64,000 nt of DNA from Pelagicoccus enzymogenes (GCF_014803405.1 NZ_JACYFG010000006.1:441501-505500), one strand, 5' to 3'. Numbered from the stretch's first letter, positions 18,714-27,957 are shown. Numbers and translations: made by a program. The notes: a model not told the origin generated them from the sequence alone.

Positions 18714-19592
18714 ATGCCCAGCATCGCAATCATCGGTCCCGGCGCCATCGGCGGCACCCTCGCTTCCCTCCTCCTCGAAAACTCGGACAACAAAGTCTCA
18801 ATTTGCGCCCGCACCCCCTTCGAGCAGCTCCAAGTCACCGCCGCCGGTCAAACAACCACCCGAGACGTCACCGTCCACACCGACTCCACCGCGACGTCCC
18901 CTGTGGATTGGATCCTCCTCGCGACCAAAACCTACCAAGTTCCCCAAGCCGCCAACTGGTTCCCCTGCTTGTCCGGTCCCCACACACGCATAGCCGTTGT
19001 GCAAAACGGCGTCGAACACCTCGCCAACCTCACCCCCTACTTTCCCTCCGAACGCATCGTCCCCGTCATCATCGATTGTCCCGCCGAACGCAGAAGCCAC
19101 GGCCAAATCGTGCGCCACGGCGACGTCCGTATCGACATTCCCGATACCGAAAACGCTGTCGCCTTCGCCAAACTCTTCACCGACCCCGCCGTAAAGGCAA
19201 ACCTCACCACCGACTGGACCTCCGCGGCCTGGCGAAAGCTCTGCATCAACGCCGCCGGAGCCATTTCCGCCCTCGTCAACCAACCCGCCAACGTCGCCGC
19301 CACTCCCCAAGCCGCAGCCATCATGGAAGCCCTCATTCGCGAAACCATCGCCGTCGGCCGCGCCGAGGGAGCCACCCTCGACGAATCCATCATCCCCACC
19401 ATCATAGCCAACGCCGCAGCCGCCCCCGCCGGCTCCATGAACTCACTCCACGCCGACCTCGTCGCCCGACGCCCCATGGAGTGGGACTCCCGCAACGGAG
19501 TCATCGCCCGCCTCGGCCAAATCCACGGCATTCCCACCCCCTACAACCAAATGGCCGCCCAAATCCTCTCCCTCCTCGAATCAAATCCGTAG
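18714..19592 (+). CDS. panE: 2-dehydropantoate 2-reductase (ApbA/PanE family)
   Basis: The open frame starts far upstream in other genes; the real start is ATG at 18714 (MPSIAIIGPGAIGGTL), 292 residues. The Rossmann motif GPGAIGG sits at residues 8-14, then LLATKTYQ and WRKLCINAAGAISALVNQP with the conserved catalytic-region Lys/Asn, and the ADLVARRPMEWDSRNG motif near the C-terminus. It reduces ketopantoate to pantoate with NADPH for coenzyme A synthesis; family members also act on other 2-keto acids. A REP palindrome provides its stop codon. Confidence 0.88.
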   Translation: MPSIAIIGPGAIGGTLASLLLENSDNKVSICARTPFEQLQVTAAGQTTTRDVTVHTDSTATSPVDWILLATKTYQVPQAANWFPCLSGPHTRIAVVQNGVEHLANLTPYFPSERIVPVIIDCPAERRSHGQIVRHGDVRIDIPDTENAVAFAKLFTDPAVKANLTTDWTSAAWRKLCINAAGAISALVNQPANVAATPQAAAIMEALIRETIAVGRAEGATLDESIIPTIIANAAAAPAGSMNSLHADLVARRPMEWDSRNGVIARLGQIHGIPTPYNQMAAQILSLLESNP

Positions 19593-19650
19593 GAGCGACC
19601 TTGGTCGCGATTACACAAACCGGTAGCGTCCGCTGTCGCAGCGGACACCC
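19589..19650. repeat. Paired palindromes at the panE stop codon
   Basis: A REP copy (core GGAGCGACCTTGGTCGCGA) begins at 19589 within the panE stop codon. A second palindrome GTCCGCTGTCGCAGCGGAC follows at about 19627-19645. A degenerate copy of the same pair occurs at 21290-21351, so the two palindromes form one composite repeat. Confidence 0.75.
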
Positions 19651-19728
19651 CACAACCGCGCTTGACTCTCGAACCCTAAATTCCATACCAAACTGTCTTT
19701 ATTTCAAGTTCCGAAGCGAAAGACAGCC

Positions 19729-21015
19729 ATGAGCGCCACCACCACACCCTCCGCGACCACCACCGCCTATCCCGCTGGCGTCGCCTCTCCTCACGTCGAA
19801 ATCCTCGCTCCCGCCGGCTGCTACCCATCCCTGCAAGCCGCCATCGACTCCGGGGCCGACTCCGTCTACTTCGGCCTCGCCCAGCTCAACATGCGGGCCC
19901 GTTCCCGCCGCTCTTTCCACCTCAAGGACCTCGAGGAAATCATGATCCGCTGCCATGCTGCCGGCATTCGCGGCTACCTCACCCTCAATACCCTCCTCTA
20001 CGACCACGATCTCAAGCTCTGCTACGCCCTGCTCGAAGAAGCCGCCCGCCAGAATGTCGACGCCGTCATCGCCTCCGACATGGCCTGCATCCTCAAAGCC
20101 CGCGAACTCGGCCTCGAAGTCCACCTCTCCACCCAACTCTCCGTCTCCAACTACCAGTCCTTCAAGTTCTACGCCCAATTCTGCGACCGCATCGTGCTCG
20201 CCCGAGAGCTCAATCTATCCATGATCCGCAAGATCCGTCAGCAAATCCTCGCCGAGGATCTTCGCGGACCTTCCGGGCGCCCCGTCGAAATCGAAGCCTT
20301 CGCCCACGGAGCCCTCTGCATCGCCGTCTCCGGACGCTGCGGCATGTCCCTCTACACCGACAACGCATCCGCCAACCGCGGCGCTTGCACCCAAAACTGC
20401 CGCAAGGAATACAAAGTGATCGACCAAGAATCCGGCAAGGAACTCCTCGTCGACAACCACTACGTCATGTCGCCCAACGACATCTGCACCATCGACTTCC
20501 TCGACCAAGTTCTCGAAGCCGGCGTGCACACCCTCAAGCTCGAGGGCCGCGGCCGCTCCCCCGAGTACGTCTCCACTGTAACCGCCGCCTACCGACGCGG
20601 AGTCGACGCCATCCAGTCAGACACCTTCGACCAACCCCTCGTCGCCGAACTCAACGACGACCTCAAAAAAGTCTATCACCGCGGCCATTCCTCCGGCTAC
20701 TACCTCGGCCGGGAGCAAGGCTGGTCCATGGCCCACGGTACCAAAGCCACCCGCCAAAAAATCCAAGCGGGCCGCGTCACTCACTACTACAGCAAGCTCG
20801 GCGTCGCCGAAATCACCGCCAGCGGCCCCATTGCCTCCGGTCAAGAATATCTAATAATTGGAGACACCACCGGCGTCGTAAAAGGCACCCTCGAAACCCT
20901 TCGTCTCGACGATTCAACTACAGCAAAACAAGTAAGCAACGGCCAAGTCTTCTCCATCCAAGTCGACGCCAAAGTCCGTCAAAACGACAAATTCTTTTTG
21001 CATCTGCCAGCCTAG
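19729..21015 (+). CDS. Peptidase U32 family protein (tRNA/rRNA hydroxylation type)
   Basis: A 428-residue protein with the U32 signature [19 protein letters not shown] and, after it, [11 protein letters not shown] and [13 protein letters not shown]. The cysteine set (in HGALC, SGRC, GACTQNC) matches the iron-sulfur-dependent U32 members TrhP and RlhA, which hydroxylate tRNA U34 or 23S rRNA C2501 in E. coli rather than acting as proteases; the specific target here is unknown. An N-terminal 20-residue Ser/Thr/Ala tail precedes [10 protein letters not shown] one-cluster ferredoxin follows within 60 bp and could donate electrons. Confidence 0.88.
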   Translation: MSATTTPSATTTAYPAGVASPHVEILAPAGCYPSLQAAIDSGADSVYFGLAQLNMRARSRRSFHLKDLEEIMIRCHAAGIRGYLTLNTLLYDHDLKLCYALLEEAARQNVDAVIASDMACILKARELGLEVHLSTQLSVSNYQSFKFYAQFCDRIVLARELNLSMIRKIRQQILAEDLRGPSGRPVEIEAFAHGALCIAVSGRCGMSLYTDNASANRGACTQNCRKEYKVIDQESGKELLVDNHYVMSPNDICTIDFLDQVLEAGVHTLKLEGRGRSPEYVSTVTAAYRRGVDAIQSDTFDQPLVAELNDDLKKVYHRGHSSGYYLGREQGWSMAHGTKATRQKIQAGRVTHYYSKLGVAEITASGPIASGQEYLIIGDTTGVVKGTLETLRLDDSTTAKQVSNGQVFSIQVDAKVRQNDKFFLHLPA

Positions 21016-21038
21016 ATAGGAGCGACCTTGGTCGCGAA
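21016..21038. repeat. REP-like palindrome after the U32 gene
   Basis: The core GGAGCGACCTTGGTCGCGA begins immediately after the U32 stop codon. It is the third copy of the element seen at 17588 and 19589. Confidence 0.75.
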
Positions 21039-21068
21039 CACACAAAGAGATCAAAGCTCTTTCCCTCC

Positions 21069-21293
21069 ATGCTCACCATCAAACACAAGCGACTCGAATG
21101 CATCGGCTGCGCCTTCTGCGCCGAAGTCGCCCCCAACTATTGGCACATGGACGAAGAAGGCCTCGCCCAGCTGCACCAAGTTTTGGATACAGACGAGCCC
21201 TTCGAGATCGGCCAAGGCTTCGAGGAAGACCGCGAGTCCCTAAAAGAAGCCGCCTTCCACTGCCCCGTCTCCATCATCAAGCTCGAAGGTTAG
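21069..21293 (+). CDS. Small [4Fe-4S] ferredoxin
   Basis: ATG at 21069 gives a 74-residue protein with one cluster: CIGCAFC near the N-terminus plus a distant C-P pair (FHCPVSII). One-cluster ferredoxins of this size carry low-potential electrons in the cytoplasm. It is the only gene between the U32 protein and a GDPD gene, so its most likely partner is the U32 enzyme. The stop codon again lies in a REP-like palindrome. Confidence 0.88.
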   Translation: MLTIKHKRLECIGCAFCAEVAPNYWHMDEEGLAQLHQVLDTDEPFEIGQGFEEDRESLKEAAFHCPVSIIKLEG

Positions 21294-21351
21294 CGGCGAC
21301 CTCGGTCGCGAAAAACGCAACAGGTCGCATCCGCAGTCCCAGCGGGCACCC
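21290..21351. repeat. Degenerate REP plus second palindrome at the ferredoxin stop
   Basis: GGCGACCTCGGTCGCGAA starts inside the ferredoxin stop codon, and a diverged copy of the second palindrome (CATCCGCAGTCCCAGCGGGC, 21327-21346) follows. The order and spacing match the pair at 19589-19650. Confidence 0.65.
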
Positions 21352-21424
21352 ATTGCTGGAGATGTGAGATGCGGCCTTGTGCCACCATCTCTCTTACACC
21401 ATAATTGCTTCTCGCTTCCAATTA

Positions 21425-22234
21425 ATGCTAAGCCGCTTCAACACGCTAATCTTCTTCTCCACGCTCGCCTACCTCTCCATGCAAGCCTCCCCCACGTCCC
21501 CAGCTCCCCAACTTCCCCTCATCGTCGCCCACCGAGGAGCCTCCGCCGACGCCCCCGAAAACACATTGCCCGCTTTCAGGCTCGCATGGAAGCAAGGAGC
21601 CGACGCCATCGAAGGAGACTTCCACCTGACGCGCGACAAGCGTATCATTTGCATCCATAATTCAACTACAGGAAAATACGCCAACAAAAGCCTCACCGTC
21701 CGCAAAACCAAACTTGCCGACCTGCAAGCCCTCGTTCCCGCCCCCCATCAATTCCCCACCCTTGCCGAGGTCATCGCCACCGTACCACCGGACAAGAAAC
21801 TCTACATCGAAATCAAAAGCAGTCGGCAAATCGTCCGCCCCCTCCTCAAAGAGATCGACGCCTCCGGCATCTCCCCTCAGCAAGTCGTCGTCATCGCCTT
21901 CAGCGGACGCGTCATCAAGAAGCTGAAGAGCCAGCGTCCCTCCCTCAAGGCCGTCCTGCTCGCCACCCCCCGCTACCGATCCAAAGCCCGCACCCTCGAG
22001 CCGGCGCCAGAGCAGCTCCTCGAAGCCATCAAGCGTACCGGCGCCGACGGGGTCAGCCTCTACGCCCACCCCGACATCGATGCGGCCTACACCCAGCCCT
22101 TCCTTGACGCCGGACTCGAACTCCACGTCTGGACCGTCGACGCTCCCGAAACCGCCAAAAAATGGACCGACCTCGGAGCCCTCTCCCTCACCACAAACAA
22201 ACCCGCCACGCTCCGCCAATCTCTCGGACTATAA
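21425..22234 (+). CDS. Exported glycerophosphodiester phosphodiesterase
   Basis: I start at MLSRFNTLIFFSTLAYLSMQA (21425), which is a Sec signal peptide. The mature enzyme shows VAHRGASADAPENTLPAF, the metal ligands in IEGDFHLTRD, a second His in IHNSTTG, and ELHVWTVD near the C-terminus, all hallmarks of GDPD TIM barrels. It hydrolyses glycerophosphodiesters in the periplasm to sn-glycerol-3-phosphate and an alcohol, a route to phosphate and glycerol. 269 residues, normal length. Confidence 0.9.
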   Translation: MLSRFNTLIFFSTLAYLSMQASPTSPAPQLPLIVAHRGASADAPENTLPAFRLAWKQGADAIEGDFHLTRDKRIICIHNSTTGKYANKSLTVRKTKLADLQALVPAPHQFPTLAEVIATVPPDKKLYIEIKSSRQIVRPLLKEIDASGISPQQVVVIAFSGRVIKKLKSQRPSLKAVLLATPRYRSKARTLEPAPEQLLEAIKRTGADGVSLYAHPDIDAAYTQPFLDAGLELHVWTVDAPETAKKWTDLGALSLTTNKPATLRQSLGL

Positions 22235-22323
22235 TTACCTCCTCCCCTCGCCCCTCCCCAAAGTCCACCCTTGTCATCAATCCGCTTCGCCGCCATTAGG
22301 GACGCCGACAATCTTCAATTATC

Positions 22324-23901
22324 ATGAGCGAAGCGAAAAAACCTGTACTCCTCGTCATCCGTGACGGATGGGGAGCCAACCACAACGCGGACCAAAACGC
22401 ATACAACGCGGTCAAGCTCGCGGACACCCCCGTCTCCGACATGCTCTCCGCCAAGTGGCCGCGCACCGAACTCGCCGCCTGCGGCCTCGACGTCGGCGTG
22501 CCCGACGGCATCATGGGCAACTCCGAAGTCGGCCACCAGAACATCGGAGCCGGACGCATCGTCGACCAGGAGATCGTTCGCATCACCAAAGCCTTCAAGG
22601 ACGGCGCCGTCACCGGCAACAAGGCCCTCGAGGGCGCCTTCGCCAAGGCCAAGTCCGGCGGCAAGCTCCACTACATGGGCATCGCCTCCGACGCCGGCGT
22701 GCACGGCTTGCTCGAACACCTCTACGGTCTCGTGGAAGAAGCCAAGAAGGCGGGCGTCGAACAAGTATACGTCCACCTCTTCATGGACGGTCGCGACACC
22801 CCGCCCTCTTCTGGCAAAGGCTTCGCCGAGCAGTGCGAAGCGAAGCTCGCCGAGATCGGCCTCGGAAAAATAGCCTCCGTTTGCGGACGCTTCTGGTGCA
22901 TGGACCGCGACGAGCGCTGGGACCGCGTGGGACGCGCCTACAACATGCTCACCGGCAAGGAAGGCGACAAAGCCAAGTCCGCCCCCGCCGCCATCCAGAA
23001 CTACTACGACAACCCCACATCCGACTCGAACATCGGCGACGAGTTCGTCCCCCCAACTTGGATCGTCGACGAAAACGACCAGCCGATTGCCACCATCGGC
23101 AACGGCGACGCGGTCGTCTTCTACAACTACCGCGGCGATCGTCCCCGCGAGTTGGCCAAGGCTTTCATCCAGGACGACTTCGACGGTTTCGACCGCGGCG
23201 AAAAACTGGATCTCTTCTTCGTGGCCATGACCGAATGGCAAAAGGGCCTCTGCGAAAACGTGGTTTTCTATAAGCCCGAGAAGATGAAGAACGTGCTCGG
23301 CGCCTACCTCGCCGACAAGGGCCTCACCCAGTTCCGCTCCGCCGAAACCGAGAAGTTCCCGCACGTCACCTTCTTCTTCAACGACTACCGCGAAGAGCCT
23401 TTCCCCGGCGAAGACCGCGGCATGGCCAAGTCTCCCAAGGTCGCGACCTACGACCTGCAGCCAGAGATGTCCGCCGACGAAGTCACCCAGCTCGTCAAGG
23501 ACGCCATCCTCTCCTGCAAGTACGACTTCGTCCTCGTCAACTACGCCAACCCCGACATGGTCGGCCACACCGGCAACCTCGAAGCCGTCAAGAAGGCTTG
23601 CGCCAAGGTCGACGAAGGCATCGGCATCCTGCTCGAGGCCATCGACAAGACCGGCGGCAAGGCCCTCGTCACCGCCGACCACGGCAACGCCGACCAGCTT
23701 TGGGATCCCACCGTCGACGGCCCGCACACCGCCCACACTCTCAACAAGGTGGAAGCAGTGGTCTACGGAGCAGGCCTCGAAGGCAAGGAGCTCGTCAACG
23801 ACGGCGACCGTCGCCTCGCCGACATCGCTCCCACCATCCTCGCCATGATGGGCCTCGAAAAGCCCGCCGAGATGACCGGCATCAACCTCATCAAAGACTA
23901 G
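22324..23901 (+). CDS. gpmI: 2,3-bisphosphoglycerate-independent phosphoglycerate mutase
   Basis: A 525-residue glycolytic enzyme interconverting 3- and 2-phosphoglycerate with two metal ions. The phospho-accepting serine lies in [15 protein letters not shown], and [34 protein letters not shown] and [11 protein letters not shown] supply the metal ligands. Start ATG at 22324. It is followed by a strong terminator and stands alone. Confidence 0.97.
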   Translation: MSEAKKPVLLVIRDGWGANHNADQNAYNAVKLADTPVSDMLSAKWPRTELAACGLDVGVPDGIMGNSEVGHQNIGAGRIVDQEIVRITKAFKDGAVTGNKALEGAFAKAKSGGKLHYMGIASDAGVHGLLEHLYGLVEEAKKAGVEQVYVHLFMDGRDTPPSSGKGFAEQCEAKLAEIGLGKIASVCGRFWCMDRDERWDRVGRAYNMLTGKEGDKAKSAPAAIQNYYDNPTSDSNIGDEFVPPTWIVDENDQPIATIGNGDAVVFYNYRGDRPRELAKAFIQDDFDGFDRGEKLDLFFVAMTEWQKGLCENVVFYKPEKMKNVLGAYLADKGLTQFRSAETEKFPHVTFFFNDYREEPFPGEDRGMAKSPKVATYDLQPEMSADEVTQLVKDAILSCKYDFVLVNYANPDMVGHTGNLEAVKKACAKVDEGIGILLEAIDKTGGKALVTADHGNADQLWDPTVDGPHTAHTLNKVEAVVYGAGLEGKELVNDGDRRLADIAPTILAMMGLEKPAEMTGINLIKD

Positions 23902-23955
23902 CGAAATGGTGGCGCGTCTTCTCCGAGGACGCTCTTTAAACCATCAACCTTCCCC

Positions 23956-23989
23956 AGCGGCGCGGAGCACTCAACTCCCGCCGCTTTTT
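23956..23989 (+). terminator. Rho-independent terminator after gpmI
   Basis: Stem AGCGGC ... GCCGCT with an inner GGAG/CTCC pair, followed by TTTTT. It ends the GC-rich housekeeping run. Confidence 0.85.
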
Positions 23990-23998
23990 ATTTCTGAA

Positions 23999-24084
23999 CG
24001 CAGGGCTGCCGCTTGCGGCACGCCGCGTTGCCCGAATCGCTCCCTAATCCTCCACCGCGGCGTGGCGCGAGCGACAGCCCTGCG
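23999..24084. repeat. Long imperfect inverted repeat
   Basis: Two 29-base arms (23999-24027 and 24056-24084) match at 26 of 29 positions as inverted copies, with a 28-base loop. The outer ends read CGCAGGGCTG and CAGCCCTGCG. It looks like a larger, REP-type palindromic element; there is no open reading frame of note in it. The rest of 23990-24160 holds nothing else I can name. Confidence 0.75.
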
Positions 24085-24160
24085 GCACTAAACGAGCGTC
24101 GAAACCATCCTCTCTCACGAACCGACAAGAGCCAGGTCGGCATGCGTCTCCAATTTCCAA

Positions 24161-25054
24161 CTACAGGGCTGTCAGCTGGTAGCCGCCTCGCGAATCGAAT
24201 CTCACTTTGAGCAACAAGTCCTTACGGGCGTAAAATCCGTTTTCGCTTCCCGGGTTGAAACGGGACTGCTTCACCAAGTCGAGAGCCAGTTTCGCTGTCG
24301 ATGGGTTCACTTCCGATAGCAGCGTGTGGTCCACGCTGAAACCACTGTCGTTGACGCCTACTGCGACTAGCACCTCCTCATCCGAAACCATCCTTGCCAC
24401 GGAGGCTGGCAGCGGTTTCTTGGGCGCGGCCACCAACTCGGGTTCGCGGCTTCCGGAATTTCGCAACGGCAAGGGGCGCTGGCTTTTTTTGCCGAGGACC
24501 ATCGAAGTCGGAGCAGAGTAAATCTCGTTTCCTCCCGAGAAAAAGTGGTAGTGGTAAATCCCGCGGTTCAGGTCCGTGAACGCGAGCTCCGGAGCGATCC
24601 GAACCTGCTGCGTTTTGCCCGCCTGCAAATCGTCGATTTCAAAAGGCAGCAAAAACTCCCGCCCGTCCTGGGCGAAGAGCTGCAGAACCACGAAGCAATC
24701 CGTATAGTCGCGGCTCGGCTTCACCTTTGCGTTGAATTCAAAGGTCATCTTGAGCTTCCCGTCTATGATGCGACCAATCGGACGGTTCAGCTCCAAAAAC
24801 CCGTCGGCGTAACTCGTGGCTTCCTCGAAAAAGTAGGAGCCCGCGGCCACCCGCTCCACGCCCATCCCCAAGTCGACCACGCTCAGCGAGTCGTCAAGGG
24901 CAAGCACCTCCAGCTTCGACTGCAAGTCGAAGGGATGGGGGATCATCAGGCGATGTTGGGAAAGTAGAGAGGAAGCGAACGCGGCAGCGAATGCGAGCGA
25001 CGCAGACAAACGGAAAAGACGACGAAACGACGCCTCATTGGGGTACGAGAGCAT
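24161..25054 (-). CDS. Exported protein with a TonB C-terminal-like domain
   Basis: A 297-residue protein; the N-terminus (FRRLFRLSASLAFAAAFASSLLS) is a signal peptide. The middle part is beta-rich (GKLKMTFEFNAKVKPSRDYTDCFVVLQLF, GIYHYHFFSGGNEIY). The last 80 residues (LVAVGVNDSGFSVDHTLLSEVNPSTAKLALDLVKQSRFNPG) follow the pattern of TonB_C domains (strand - helix - RFxPa - strand). It lies just past the terminator of the tonB operon, on the same strand, and has its own upstream region. A function in energy transduction or as a periplasmic TonB-like partner is possible but unproven. Confidence 0.6.
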   Translation of the reverse strand: MLSYPNEASFRRLFRLSASLAFAAAFASSLLSQHRLMIPHPFDLQSKLEVLALDDSLSVVDLGMGVERVAAGSYFFEEATSYADGFLELNRPIGRIIDGKLKMTFEFNAKVKPSRDYTDCFVVLQLFAQDGREFLLPFEIDDLQAGKTQQVRIAPELAFTDLNRGIYHYHFFSGGNEIYSAPTSMVLGKKSQRPLPLRNSGSREPELVAAPKKPLPASVARMVSDEEVLVAVGVNDSGFSVDHTLLSEVNPSTAKLALDLVKQSRFNPGSENGFYARKDLLLKVRFDSRGGYQLTAL

Positions 25055-25214
25055 GTAAACAATCTCCTGGTTATTGGGGTTTCGGAGAGAGTTTGATAAG
25101 TTGTGCGAGTAAGGAAGCGCCCTTTGTCAAATTCATCAAGCGCGGAAATCAAATCGAGCCGCAACCTTGGGGGGAACATTTGCCATCAAAGGCGTGAGGC
25201 GGCTCTTATATCGC

Positions 25215-25263
25215 GGACGACGTTGAAGTCGTCCCTCCTGGAGGGACCGGTTCCACCCGGTCC
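25215..25263. repeat. Cluster of three adjacent palindromes
   Basis: GGACGAC/GTCGTCC, CCCTCC/GGAGGG and GGACCGG/CCGGTCC follow each other with short loops. They lie in the gene-free 25055-25365 interval, which otherwise contains the terminator at 25297 and no gene. Confidence 0.7.
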
Positions 25264-25296
25264 GCTCTGCAGGATCTCACCTTCTTCGTAACACAC

Positions 25297-25330
25297 AAAA
25301 AGGCGGAGAAGCCTGGAGGCCTCTCCGCCT
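25297..25330 (-). terminator. Rho-independent terminator of the TonB operon
   Basis: Read on the minus strand: stem AGGCGGAGAGGCC / GGCTTCTCCGCCT, followed by TTTTT. It lies 36 bp beyond the stop of the exported aminotransferase gene. Confidence 0.85.
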
Positions 25331-25365
25331 CTATTAGGAGGGCGGGAAAATTCTTTTGCCGACGC

Positions 25366-26496
25366 TTACTTCTTGGCGACCAAGCCTCCGAGCAAGCTCA
25401 GGAACTCGTCCATCTGCGGTTTCGTTCCGATACTCACGCGCGACCAATCAGCGTACTGGCTTTCCGGAGCGCCCGAAACGCGGGAACCGCTGATCAAGAT
25501 ACCGTTCTCGGCCATGGTGTCTCGCAGCACTTGCTGGTCGATGCCGGAGTTGAAGTAGACAAAGGCGCCGTCTGGCTTGGCATACTTGATGCCCAGCTTG
25601 TCGAAGGAATCCGTGACGTACTTGCGAACCGTTTGGTAGTTCTTCACGTTCGTCGCGAGGTGCTCCTTGTCCTTGATCGCTTCCGAGGCAGCGATAGCCG
25701 CCAAGTAGCTGGGAGCTCCCATGTGGTACACGCTGATCTTCTCGAGGATGTCGGGATGGGCCACCGCATAACCGATGCGGAAGCCAGCCAAACCATAGCT
25801 TTTGGAGAAGGTGCGCGTGACGATGACGTTCTTCTTGAGCTTAGCCAACGGAGCGCAGGTCGCGAGAGCGAAGTTCGTGTCCGCAAGCTCGAGGTACGCC
25901 TCGTCCACGAAGACAAGAATATCGTTGGGAATGCTCATTACGAACTGCTTCAGCTCCCCCGAGTCGGCGAGCACGCCGGTCGGATTGTTCGGATTGCAGA
26001 TGTAGACGATCTTGGTGTTCTCGTCGATCTCGGCCTTCAAGGCTGCAAAGTCGTAGCCCATGTCCTCGCTGAGCGGCGCGTACTTCACGTCTCCGCCGCG
26101 GGCCTCGAACTTGCGCACCAACTGCGTGTAACCCATCGCCGTAGTCACCACATTGGCTCCCGGCTCCGCGTAGGCCAAGGCCGTCATCATGAGGAGCGGA
26201 CCCGAACCGGCAGTCGTGAGGATGTAATCGGTCGTCACTCCCTCCTTCTTGGCGCAAAGCGCTTCGAGCTCGTTTACGTCGTTGCGGTTGTAGTAGCTGC
26301 CGCTTTCGAGGGCCTTCATCATCGCCATCTTGGCGTTGGGAGTGTAGCCGAAGGCATTTTCGTTACTGCTGAGACGCACAGGGCTGTTCTCAAGCGTCGG
26401 AGCAGGCTGGCCTACAAGCGAGCTTGTAAGCAGCGATCCGGCAATAGCAACCGGCATAACCCAGCTGCGGAATCGTCTTTCGACGGGATTAGACAT
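25366..26496 (-). CDS. Exported PLP-dependent aminotransferase (HisC-like), copy 1
   Basis: The start is ATGTCT at 26496 (MSNPVERRFRSW), at which the shared AAAAAGATGTCTA element lies; an upstream in-frame ATG at 26505 (MKKMSNP) adds three residues and could be used. The N-terminus, VERRFRSWVMPVAIAGSLLTSSLVGQPA, is a signal peptide with a weak Tat-like RRF. The 376-residue enzyme has the HisC-type fold I pattern: RLSSNENAFGY, NPNNPTGVL, FVDEAYLELAD, and the PLP lysine in RTFSKSYGLAGFRIGYA. It transfers amino groups to 2-oxo acids. HisC itself is cytosolic, so this is an exported relative acting on amino acids in the periplasm. It ends the TonB operon. Confidence 0.88.
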   Translation of the reverse strand: MSNPVERRFRSWVMPVAIAGSLLTSSLVGQPAPTLENSPVRLSSNENAFGYTPNAKMAMMKALESGSYYNRNDVNELEALCAKKEGVTTDYILTTAGSGPLLMMTALAYAEPGANVVTTAMGYTQLVRKFEARGGDVKYAPLSEDMGYDFAALKAEIDENTKIVYICNPNNPTGVLADSGELKQFVMSIPNDILVFVDEAYLELADTNFALATCAPLAKLKKNVIVTRTFSKSYGLAGFRIGYAVAHPDILEKISVYHMGAPSYLAAIAASEAIKDKEHLATNVKNYQTVRKYVTDSFDKLGIKYAKPDGAFVYFNSGIDQQVLRDTMAENGILISGSRVSGAPESQYADWSRVSIGTKPQMDEFLSLLGGLVAKK

Positions 26497-26502
26497 CTTT
26501 TT
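26490..26502 (-). promoter_or_regulatory. Start-codon element AAAAAGATGTCTA, aminotransferase copy 1
   Basis: Thirteen bases straddle the ATG of aminotransferase copy 1, identical to the core found at five other starts in this window (34617, 35065, 41659, 41910, 48170). The position preceding it is G instead of C. Confidence 0.6.
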
Positions 26503-26574
26503 CATAGTGTGGTGGTGGTAGTAAACTCGAGTCGCCAAAAGCTTTGCCAACCGAGATCCGTACCCGTGAATTAA

Positions 26575-27936
26575 CTACATTCTCAGGGCTGCTTGTTCGA
26601 TACGCAGCAGGTAGTCAGCAACGTAGTCCTTGGGATCGATTTGCTGAGCTTCGCGAAGGTATTTGGCAGCTGCAGCATAGTCGCGTTTGCCGACGTTCAA
26701 CTGGGCGAGAGCGATATAAGCTTGGTGAGAGTATCCATCGATCTTGGACGCGTTTTCCGCATAGTATTCGGCTTTAGCCAAATCGCCGCGCTTCTTCTCC
26801 AACTCGCTGAGGGAGAGCAACGCTCCTCCATTGAGAGGATCCTTCTTTACCAGATCTGCCAAGAACCCGGCAGCTCCATCCGTATCGTCTTCCTGCATTG
26901 CGAGGCGAGCCTTCACGTTGAGCACGCTCATCTCTTGAGACTCGCTCAAGCTGGAGGACATGATGGTTTCCAGCTTGGAGAGCAAGGTCTTGGCGCTCCC
27001 TAGCTGATCCATGTAGATCAGGGAATTAACCACTTCTATAATACGAGCGGGACGCGCCCCACCCAGCGACATCGCTTCGATGTAACTCTCTACGGCGGGC
27101 TCGACCAAACCTTCGTTGACCAGCAAGTCTCCCAACAGCGCGAGGGATGCTCCGTCCGCCTTGCCGAGGTCTTTGACGACCGTGAGGTTGGCAGCGGCCT
27201 TGGCGCGCTCGTCGAGAGCGAGGAACTGATTTGCCTGCAGCTTCCACCAGTCGGCCTTGTTGGGTTCGTCCTTGATAAATTCGTACAAGAGGCCAATCGC
27301 CTCCTGGGACCGATCCAAGGCAATCAAGCATTGCAACTGCCCCAGCTTCCAGTCCTTGCTGTCCGGAGCGAGCATGATGGCAACCTTGTAAGCATCCAGG
27401 GCAGTGGATGGCTTATCCATATTGAGATAACAGTATCCAATCAACCCATACATCGTGCCGTCACCCGTCATCATGGAGAGTGACTTCTGCAATCCCTTCA
27501 ATGCGTTCGCGTAGTCCCCTTGTGCGACGTAGGCGCGACCCATGTTGTAATAGGCTTGCGCGTAGTTCGGGAACTTCTTGATAGCCTTCTTGTAAGCCTC
27601 GACCGACTTCTGGGTCTGTCCTTCCTGATAATAGAGGTTGCCCAGGATGTAGTCGAAGGCAGCGCTGTTGTCAGGCCCCACCGCAGTGGACAGCCTCGCG
27701 ATCGCCGCCTTGGGATCAGATCCGATAAGAGGTACAATCTCGTCGAAGAGGCCTTTCTCTTCGGCAGTGATATTTGGATTTGTCTCGGACTGAGCGACAT
27801 AGCTCTTCGCAAATTGGGCTCGGAACTCGGGGTTGTCGAACGATTGCTCTTTGAGATCGTAAACCTGAGCGTGCAGGGCCGAGGTCAGCAGCGTGGCTGC
27901 CGCGGCAAGTGTCTTAAAGTAGGAACGTGTTTTCAT
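26575..27936 (-). CDS. Exported tetratricopeptide-repeat protein of the TonB system
   Basis: A 453-residue protein with a signal peptide (YFKTLAAAATLLTSALHA) and at least eight TPR-like helix pairs, such as LGNLYYQEGQTQKSVEAYKK and YYNMGRAYVAQGDYANALKGL. It follows tonB by 21 bp. TPR proteins at this position are typical of TtpC-type TonB operons of marine Gammaproteobacteria, where the function is not settled; it probably holds a periplasmic protein complex together. Confidence 0.85.
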   Translation of the reverse strand: MKTRSYFKTLAAAATLLTSALHAQVYDLKEQSFDNPEFRAQFAKSYVAQSETNPNITAEEKGLFDEIVPLIGSDPKAAIARLSTAVGPDNSAAFDYILGNLYYQEGQTQKSVEAYKKAIKKFPNYAQAYYNMGRAYVAQGDYANALKGLQKSLSMMTGDGTMYGLIGYCYLNMDKPSTALDAYKVAIMLAPDSKDWKLGQLQCLIALDRSQEAIGLLYEFIKDEPNKADWWKLQANQFLALDERAKAAANLTVVKDLGKADGASLALLGDLLVNEGLVEPAVESYIEAMSLGGARPARIIEVVNSLIYMDQLGSAKTLLSKLETIMSSSLSESQEMSVLNVKARLAMQEDDTDGAAGFLADLVKKDPLNGGALLSLSELEKKRGDLAKAEYYAENASKIDGYSHQAYIALAQLNVGKRDYAAAAKYLREAQQIDPKDYVADYLLRIEQAALRM

Positions 27937-27957
27937 CGTGGTAAAGTTTGTAGAAAG

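Noticed and set aside
22315-23736. A 473-residue open frame antisense to gpmI, and similar long antisense frames at 17519-18217, 18798-19310 and 58530-59792
   Set aside because: They arise from strongly C-biased third positions in the real + strand genes; the translations are low-complexity (Gly, Val, Asp rich) with no recognisable domain.
23956-24084. A tRNA or small structured RNA near the gpmI terminator
   Set aside because: The pattern is explained by a terminator and a long inverted repeat; there is no cloverleaf, anticodon arm or TPsiC motif.
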